Source: Golubevia sp. BC0850
Taxonomy: Eukaryota; Basidiomycota; Exobasidiomycetes; Golubeviales; Golubeviaceae
Direction: 5' to 3'
Length of the DNA stretch: 64,000 nucleotides
NCBI GenBank assembly: GCA_012976225.1
Contig: JAAVVG010000015.1
Span: forward strand, 558,001 to 622,000
Positions 57,770 through 64,000 of this stretch are shown here, piece after piece. Made by a program: the position numbers and the translations under genes. The notes beneath the pieces are model-generated. The model made no database searches, was not told the origin of the DNA, and worked only from the letters and a program-made list of their open reading frames with translations. Numbering within the stretch: position 1 is the stretch's first letter; every line of letters starts with the position of its first letter.

Positions 57770-59572
57770 ATGGCATCATCCTCAGCTACTCAAGAAGTGC
57801 ATTTCGTAATTGGAGGTTCAGGTTTCTTAGGATCCTCAATAGTCAGACTCTTGAAATCTCGAGGAGAATCAAACGTTTTCGTATTCGATTTATCAGCCCC
57901 AAGATCTCCAATTGAGAAAGTCACCTATGAAAATGGTGATTTAACTTCTTCATCATCTTTATCCGCAGCAATCAGATCCTCGATCGAGAGGTCAAAGGGT
58001 AAAGACGTGGTAATCTATCACACTGCTTCTCCAGTTGCTGATCATTTAGACAAGTCCATCTATGAAACCGTCAACGTGAAGGGAACCAAGAACGTGTTGG
58101 AAGTTGCAAAGAAGGAAGGAGTTAGAGCAGTTATCTTTACTAGTTCAGCTGGAGTGGTATTCGATGGAAGGGATTTGATTCATGTGGATGAGAGAATTCC
58201 TTATCCTGAACCGGCTATGGATCCTTACAACGATACAAAGGTGAGTTGGTTGGAGAGGGTCATGAATGAGCTAATGGGGTATGGAAGTAGGATATCATGC
58301 TGGTTAGAAGATTGCTTTGATGATCAGAAGAGAGAGACAGAGTAGCAGGCTATCTCTTCAGAAAGTAAGTTCTCATCTTCCTATCTGCTTCTCTTTCTCT
58401 CCTCCCCTTTCTCATTGGATCAGGCCAGAGCAGAGCAGCTCGTCATCAATGCTAACGAAGAGCAAGTCGGTGGATTGAAGACATGTGCTATCAGACCTGC
58501 TGGAATCTTCGGGTGAGTCTGAATGCACGCTTTCTTTAATCTCTCCCTCAATCTTCCTTCCATGTTCGTTTCTAACTTCCCCTGACTCCGAATATCTCTA
58601 CCCAGTCCTAATGATCGTCAAGCTCTTCCAGGATTCTTCAACGTTCTCTCAACCGGTAAAACCAACTTCCAAATTGGAGACAACACCAACCTATTCGACT
58701 GGACCTACGTAGACAACGTAGCTCACGCTCATCTACTAGCGGCGGATAAGATTTCTCAACTCCCAGGATATCCAGTTGAAAATTTAACGACCGATCAACT
58801 ATCCCCAGTCTCAGTTGCCTCAAATGATTTACCTTCAGTTCGGAAAGTCCCAACTTCAGAAGATAGGATTTCACCTCCAGGAGGAAAGGATTATGCTTCT
58901 GATTTACCGTCAACCTTATCGGATGAAACTAGAGCAGTAGACCTCAACGTCAGACCAGTCATGAGGAATCGATTCAATCAATTCTTCCATCTACTTCATC
59001 CAGATTTAGCTACTGCTGGAAGTCCTCTTCCTGATTTCCCATTAGTCTCTGATCATCTTAAGATCGAAGGAGAAGTCTTTTTCGTCACTAATGGTCAACC
59101 AATTCCTTTCTGGGATTTCCCTAGATCCCTTTGGAAACAGACTGGGTTCAAGTTAGATGAAAAGAAAATTTGGAAAATCCCTACTTTTGTTGGACTTCCC
59201 CTAGCTAGTTTTGTTGAAACCGCTTGTTGGTGTGTGGGAAAGAAGAGTGATTTTACCAGGTTTAAGGTCACATTTTCAGCGGCTAATCGTTTTTACAACA
59301 TTGAGAAGGCTAGGAGAGTTTTGGGTTACGAACCGATTGTTGGGTTGGACGAGGGTATCAAGAGATCTGCCGAGGTGAGTTTCAATTGCATTTCTGAAGG
59401 GAGTTTGGTTTGAATTCCAGGTTGGGACCTTCTTCCAGCTTCGATCTAAATTGCCAATCTGAGGCTGATTGATACTCTTCTCTCTTCTCCTCCTTCTTCC
59501 TGTGACTCCTCCCTCCCAAAGTGGTGGAAATCCGAACATCCAGAACAGTTTGCTGCTACCAAATCTGGTTAA
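57770..59572 (+). CDS. ERG26: Sterol-4-alpha-carboxylate 3-dehydrogenase (decarboxylating)
   Basis: Four exons (57770-58240, 58424-58512, 58606-59374, 59522-59572) give 459 aa. ERG26 is an NAD(P)-dependent short-chain dehydrogenase of the ER. In ergosterol synthesis it oxidises the 3-hydroxyl and releases CO2 from the 4-carboxysterol made by ERG25. Landmarks are the dinucleotide loop VIGGSGFLGSSIVRLL, VIYHTASP, VNVKGTKNVLEVAKKEGV, FTSSAGVVFDGRDL and the catalytic pair Tyr-x3-Lys in DPYNDTKARAEQLV, split by intron 1. After that come CAIRPAGIFGPNDRQALPGF, FDWTYVDNVAHAHLLAA and FFVTNGQPIPFWDF. The last exon ends WWKSEHPEQFAATKSG. A Ser/Pro-rich insert of about 80 residues before the FFVTN block makes it longer than the yeast enzyme. 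Confidence 0.95.
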
Positions 59573-59997
59573 TTCTTCAAACCAGAACTCGAGCTTCTCA
59601 AATCCAATCCTTCAAAATTCGACTTACCTTCTCCAACCTTGAGACATCCATCCTTCGAAAACCCTCTCACCATCATCATTTCATTCCTCTTCCTCTTTCC
59701 TGTTCTTTCTTTGATTCCCAAGTCGCGCATTTTGAACTGTAGATATTGAAACCAAAATCAACTCGAAGATCCAATGACTTCTAAGCGTCTTACCTCTTGC
59801 ATGTCTGTGTGTCTGACCCTGAGAGGTGGGGAAGCTACTCCCTTCTTTCTTGCCCCGAGCATTCTCTGTCGATCAATAGGAAACTCTGGTTTTGGGGCTG
59901 GGACCTTATAGGGGCATGCGCTAAAAGTGAAGATGATCCTTGGACTGAGAGTTGTGACACTCGCAACCTTCCTTCTCTTTTCCCCACCAATTCAAAA
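59573..59997. other. Intergenic before the cyclodeaminase homologue; contains a short duplicated piece
   Basis: No complete gene is seen. Positions 59921-59959 (CTAAAAGTGAAGATGATC...) recur at 61827-61865 on the other side of the cyclodeaminase gene with two mismatches over 39 nt. On the minus strand both translate as LSPRIIFT followed by F or L and S, hinting at remains of related coding sequence. Confidence 0.6.
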
Positions 59998-61515
59998 ATG
60001 CTAGTCCTTAACAAGTCAGCAGTTTCTTCGATATTATCCTCGATCTCATTGGAAGAGATTCTGTCGAATCAAGCCCAAGTATTTCAGACTTTAAGCGATT
60101 CAACTTTTCGTTCCACTTTGCAATCTCCACACCGAACATCGATCCAAGGGAAAGAATCAACTATGCTGTTCATGCCTTCAGCGATTCAAGAAAATAGATC
60201 TATAAAGATTGTGGGAGTCCCAACTCCATCGGATGGGAAGTCAGATGATTTGAGAAAGGATGGAAATCACGAGAACAAGCCAAGAGGATTGCAAGCTTGC
60301 TCCTTGATCTTCGATGAGTTCGGTAGGGTGGAAGCCTTGATCGATTCTTCGTTGACAACTGCTGTTCGAACATCGGCAGGTGAGTACAGAGCATGAGGGG
60401 AGTGGAATTGAGAGTTGAATCGGAAACTTGAGCCTTCACCGCCAGTCTCTGCTGACGCCGCTGCTTTTTGATTCTTCCCGTATCAATCTTGATATCATTA
60501 TCCCTCAGGTTCGGTAATCTCGGCCCTCATCTACCTTCCTCCATCTCAGAACTCGCCCAAGGTTTTGACTGTCTTCGGTTCTGGACTTCAAGCTTTTTAT
60601 CACGCTAGACTATTGTTCTCGATCTACTCCAAGTCATTGAAGCAGATCATCTTCGCTGACAAAAATCAGGATCGGAACGGGTTTATCTCTCAGTTGACGG
60701 AACAGGTTCAAGAAGCGAGAAGAAACGAGGAAGGTGGGGATTGCGAAGTCTCAATGAGCACCAACGTCGAAGAATGCGTTCGGAAGGCTGACATCATTTG
60801 CTGCTGTACTCCAAGTAGTAAGCCGCTGTTCAAGAGTGAATGGGTCAAAGAAGGAGCTCATTTGACCTTGATTGGATCCTGTAAGTGCTGTCGACTCTAA
60901 AGCTGTGCCCCTCTGATAGCTTTCAGAGAAGATCTGATCCTTTCTCTACTTTCTCAAAGCTACACTTTTCACTTTTTTTTTTTAATCCAGATAAGCCAAC
61001 GATGCAAGAGGTAGAGCCTGAACTCATTCAACAGGTTGCTGCTTCCGGTCGCTTGGTTGTCGATTCTTCAGAAGCTTGCGGTGGGTCCAATGGATCAGCG
61101 ACTTAGATGAAGCGGCTAAATGTCGAGAGTTCTCGAAACTTTTTGACCTGGAGCCACTTAAGCGAAGTGCGCCTGATGCCTTTCTCTCCACTTCCTGTCT
61201 CCAACATCAGCCCTGGAAGCTGGAGATCTCATCAAAGCCTCAATTTCACCATCTTTCTCCAAAGAGCTAGGGACTCTGATTGAACTTTCAGATTCTCATA
61301 TAAAACTAGGTAAATCTCCGAGCTGGTCTTCCAGCCTTCCGGAGAACATCTCCGAAACTAATGGCTCGAAAATCAGCCTCTTCAAAAGTGTTGGCTTTGG
61401 AGCTCAAGACGTAGCCATCTCTCGGTTGATTTTGGAGAAGTACAAGAACGTAGGGAAAGATGGAATCAGGGAGGGGGAGATGGGAAGATCGGGAGCAGTA
61501 GAAGTGGATTTCTGA
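59998..61515 (+). CDS. Ornithine cyclodeaminase/mu-crystallin family protein
   Basis: Four exons (59998-60379, 60509-60880, 60991-61080, 61211-61515) give 382 aa. The family reduces or deaminates small amino or imino acids with bound NAD(P); members include ornithine cyclodeaminase, alanine dehydrogenase and ketimine reductase. Landmarks are the start MLVLNKSAVSSILSSISLEE, STMLFMPS, and VEALIDSSLTTAVRTSAGSV, carrying the conserved substrate Arg in TAVRTSA. The Rossmann loop is VLTVFGSGLQAFYHARLL (GSGLQA). Later come ADIICCCTPSSKPLF, KEGAHLTLIGSYKPTMQEV, VVDSSEAC and SLFKSVGFGAQDVAISRLIL. The order and spacing fit the family. Substrate cannot be told from sequence. Three of the four exons start in phase 1 within conserved blocks. 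The gene is flanked on both sides by a short duplicated sequence. Confidence 0.92.
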
Positions 61516-62247
61516 ATTTGAGAAAAGATCTTACTTCTGAATTTGGGAAAAGGGAGAAAGACGACAGCGGGGCGAGATAGATGAAATGGATTGGCTTCTC
61601 AAAAGAACTCATGTCACTTATTGAACCTTTGAAAAACGGTTGTAGCTCGAATGAATCCCTTTAATGTTCGTGACATGCGAGACGTGAGGACAGAAGAGCG
61701 ATGCACTAACGGGCTTACTACGATTGCAATTCCATTTCTTGACAGGGCCCTAGACTATCTTCCCCAGGAGCATTCTTGAACTGGTCTGGTAAATGCAGGT
61801 ATAGAATGACAGAATAGGCAAGCAAACTAAGAGTGAAGATGATCCTTGGACTGAGAGTTATGACATTCGGAAGTTGGAGGGCTGAGCCGCTGAGGGAGAT
61901 GAGAAGATTCGAGGTGTTGACTGCGATAGTGACCGAGGAGAATGTATGGTCAGGAAGTTCACATGAGAAAAGATTTGTTGGATGTTGAGGACGAGGAGGA
62001 TTTTTCACCCCGAGTTTCCGATAGCCGATGATGAATCGATGAAGAATTGAAGATGCTACAAGACTCAAGAGAAGAAAGAAAAAATTTGAAGGTCCTCTTC
62101 TTCCTCAGCCTCCCTTCCCCATTTGAGCTTTGTTCTCATTTCTTCTGATTTTCAATCACTCACTTCACTCTCATCCAAAGGGGACTGGGAGATCAAGATC
62201 AAGCCTACATAGCGATTAGCAAGTGCACCACTCTCGACCGTTGTCCA
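61516..62247. other. Intergenic; second copy of the short duplicated piece at 61827-61865
   Basis: The minus strand has a 116-codon open frame (61718-62068) with leucine-rich sequence (LPNVITLSPRIIFTLSLLAY) that may be a remnant of the F-box-like family. No start, F-box or splice chain was found, so I do not call a gene. Confidence 0.45.
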
Positions 62248-63836
62248 ATGATGGATCAAGATTCAAAAACAAGTCAACCCGAAACTCGCGAGGGAAGACC
62301 ACTGACCAATATCGATGCCCTACCGGGAGAATTGACAGCACAAGTAGTAGAACAAGTCAGAAGTTGGACGTTGGTGGAGGATGATGAAGAGAGAGAAGAG
62401 ATGAGGTCGTGAGTTGTCACCTGTCTGACAATTCCCTTGATCCCCCTGTTCTTTGCCCAATGACTGACTTACCTGTCTCTGCGTTTTTTTTCCTTTAGCT
62501 TGAGAGATTTGACTCTCAGAGCCTTGTCCCTGACGTCCAGATCAGGCTATCAAAGTTACTATCCCTCTCTCATCAGAAACCTCAGCCTCTTCCCATCTCA
62601 CTTGACTGCCTTCTTTCAAGTCTTGGAAAGAGATGTGGATTCTGGACCGCAGGTTAAGTTGCTGACTCTTTGGCATTCAACAGACGACTCCGAGAATCAA
62701 GTTTCTATTCCTCTTTCTCAACTGGACTCGCTGGTCTCTTCAAACTCAAATCAATACCACTCTTACAATGCAGTGCCTCGTTCAGGACGTAAGCTCTACC
62801 GAGATAGAGCAGTGAAGAATGCCGTGAAGACCTTCTTCAGCAAGATTCAAAGCCTCCAGACACTAGTAATCTTCTGCCCAAGGGGTGTGGAGCTGCCTTT
62901 AGTCGAACGGGTCGGAGGAGTTGAGATTCCTTTCTCTTTCCTTGCCAATTCGCTCAAAAAGATTATTATTAGGAGGGGCATAAATACCGAAGAGAGTCTT
63001 CTTGCCAACAAGGCCATCTGGCTCCTCTGCTTCTGCCCTCTTCTACGTCAAGCCATTCTCAGCATCAATCTCACGACTAAATCAGAATCCTTTCTGGAAG
63101 AGTACCACGGGGCTTTCAGAGGTTTATCGAGGATTGTAGACTTAGCTCTAGAAGTTTACTTCGCTCACGTTCAGTCAGACAGAAGCACTTGGTGGGGATT
63201 GCCTTGGGAAAATCGGAGGAGTTGGAGACTGAAACTCGAAAGTCAGACGCTATCGGAAACCTTTCATCGGTTACAAAGGAGCGCAGATCTTTGGAGGTCC
63301 GTTTGACTCGGTCAGGAAGATAGGAAGACCAATCTCGTGTCACCTCAGAGTCTCTTTCTGTCCTGTTGGAAAGATCGCAGGAGACCTTGAATCACACAAG
63401 AATGATGGGGTTCGATTGGATTCCAGAGCCTATGCTGGTTGACCACAGTCTCTTCAAACAGGTCAAATTTATCTGCTTAGATTGCCATTCTTTAGATATA
63501 CTTTCATCTAGACCTCAGCAGCAACTCCCATCAAGCCTAAACGTCAACTACTTCCCTCTTTACGCCTTGGATAACTCCCAATCTCAAAACTGGGAATACG
63601 AAGAAGATACCCTTCTGACGCATATTCTCACTTCAAGACACATTCCAAATCTCAAGGCGGTGGGAGTTCCGATGGGTTGCTGGGGCCATGGCTACGAAGA
63701 AGCTGCATCTACTAGAAGCAAGGAGCTTTGGATGGAGAGAAGAAAAGGGTTGCAAGACTTTGAGATGTTCAAAATTGGCAGGGTCTTGCTGAGGCTTTTG
63801 AAGCCGAGAGAAATTCGTGAGTTGCAAAGATGCTAA
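62248..63836 (+). CDS. F-box-like family protein, paralogue of the 48.5-kb gene (possible frame break)
   Basis: Exon 1 (62248-62408) starts MMDQDSKTSQPETREGRPLT and carries an F-box-like helix NIDALPGELTAQVVEQVRSW. It joins in phase to exon 2 at 62499 (SLRDLTLRALSLTSRSGYQS), which runs to about 63,300. The shared family core is VELPLVERVGGVEIPFSFLA, NKAIWLLCFCPLLRQAILSI and STWWGLPWENRRSWRL. The C-terminal part continues in a different frame from about 63,325 (SQETLNHTRMM, LFKQVKFICLDCHSLDIL, IPNLKAVGVP), ending at 63836. No intron of normal size fits the change at about 63,290-63,330, so this copy may be broken, or a short or unusual intron is present. The core is shared only with the 48.5-kb gene in this window. 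SCF-type substrate binding is inferred from the F-box-like start. Confidence 0.6.
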
Positions 63837-64000
63837 ACTCTGAGCCCTTCAAATTCATGAGTTCAACAAGAGAGCCTGTGACACTAAAAGCTTAGAAGCT
63901 TGGAGAATCTCTGAGTCATGATGATGATTTTTCGGCAAAGCTGAAATCAAAGAGAGCTATCGATACGTCAGGAGCAGGATCAGTCGAGAGTGGGAACCAA

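Noticed and set aside
1-64000. tRNA, rRNA, CRISPR, retroelement or virus-like element
   Set aside because: I looked for tRNA T-loop patterns, repeat-spacer arrays, terminal repeats and polymerase or capsid motifs and saw none that hold up by eye; a covariance-model scan would be decisive for tRNAs.

Overview
The window is nuclear DNA from an intron-rich fungus, most likely a basidiomycete and possibly from Pucciniomycotina-like lineages. That placement is inference from gene structure and protein style, not from a marker gene. Genes are short-spaced and interrupted by many small introns, mostly GT-AG and about 50-150 nt, some with micro-exons. Pyrimidine-rich tracts sit before acceptors and starts. 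I see no rRNA, tRNA, CRISPR array, retroelement or virus-like element. Gene models were spliced by eye. Where I list exons, the junctions keep reading phase and the exon sum divides by three.

Layout: 1-8.5 kb holds a tentative 101-aa gene (+), a nuclear-looking leucine-rich-repeat protein (-), a Ser/Thr-rich single-pass membrane protein (-) and a small two-TM protein (-). 8.7-10.8 kb encodes a secreted repeat protein whose later units are separated by Lys-Arg sites, the strongest candidate for something undescribed. 11.8-15.9 kb carries two tandem formate/nitrite transporter paralogues, the first preceded by four GATAAG motifs. 16.3-22.4 kb holds a PHAF1/UPF0183 protein, the tri-snRNP protein SNRNP27, and CDC123 divergent from SNRNP27 across 136 bp. 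22.5-31 kb mixes F-box/LRR genes or fragments with phosducin-like protein 2 and an SCP2 lipid-binding protein. 31.6-36.7 kb is a Suv4-20/Set9 histone H4K20 methyltransferase. 37.7-39 kb is an Asn/Ser-rich protein of unknown role. 40.8-47.5 kb contains a cell-wall-integrity type MAPK kinase (MKK1/2) divergent from an AKR1-type ankyrin DHHC palmitoyltransferase. 48.5-64 kb holds F-box-like family members, a decayed copy of part of CDC123, a conserved HRRE-family protein, a 78-aa zinc-binding protein, ERG26 and an ornithine cyclodeaminase/mu-crystallin homologue.

Most genes are unrelated housekeeping functions: splicing, eIF2 assembly, chromatin, sterol synthesis, lipid transfer, protein folding and CWI signalling. 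Interspersed among them are at least five copies of a divergent F-box/LRR-like family, several with broken frames. These, together with the CDC123 fragment and short duplicated pieces, mark local duplication and decay. Stretches without a recognised gene are described as such.
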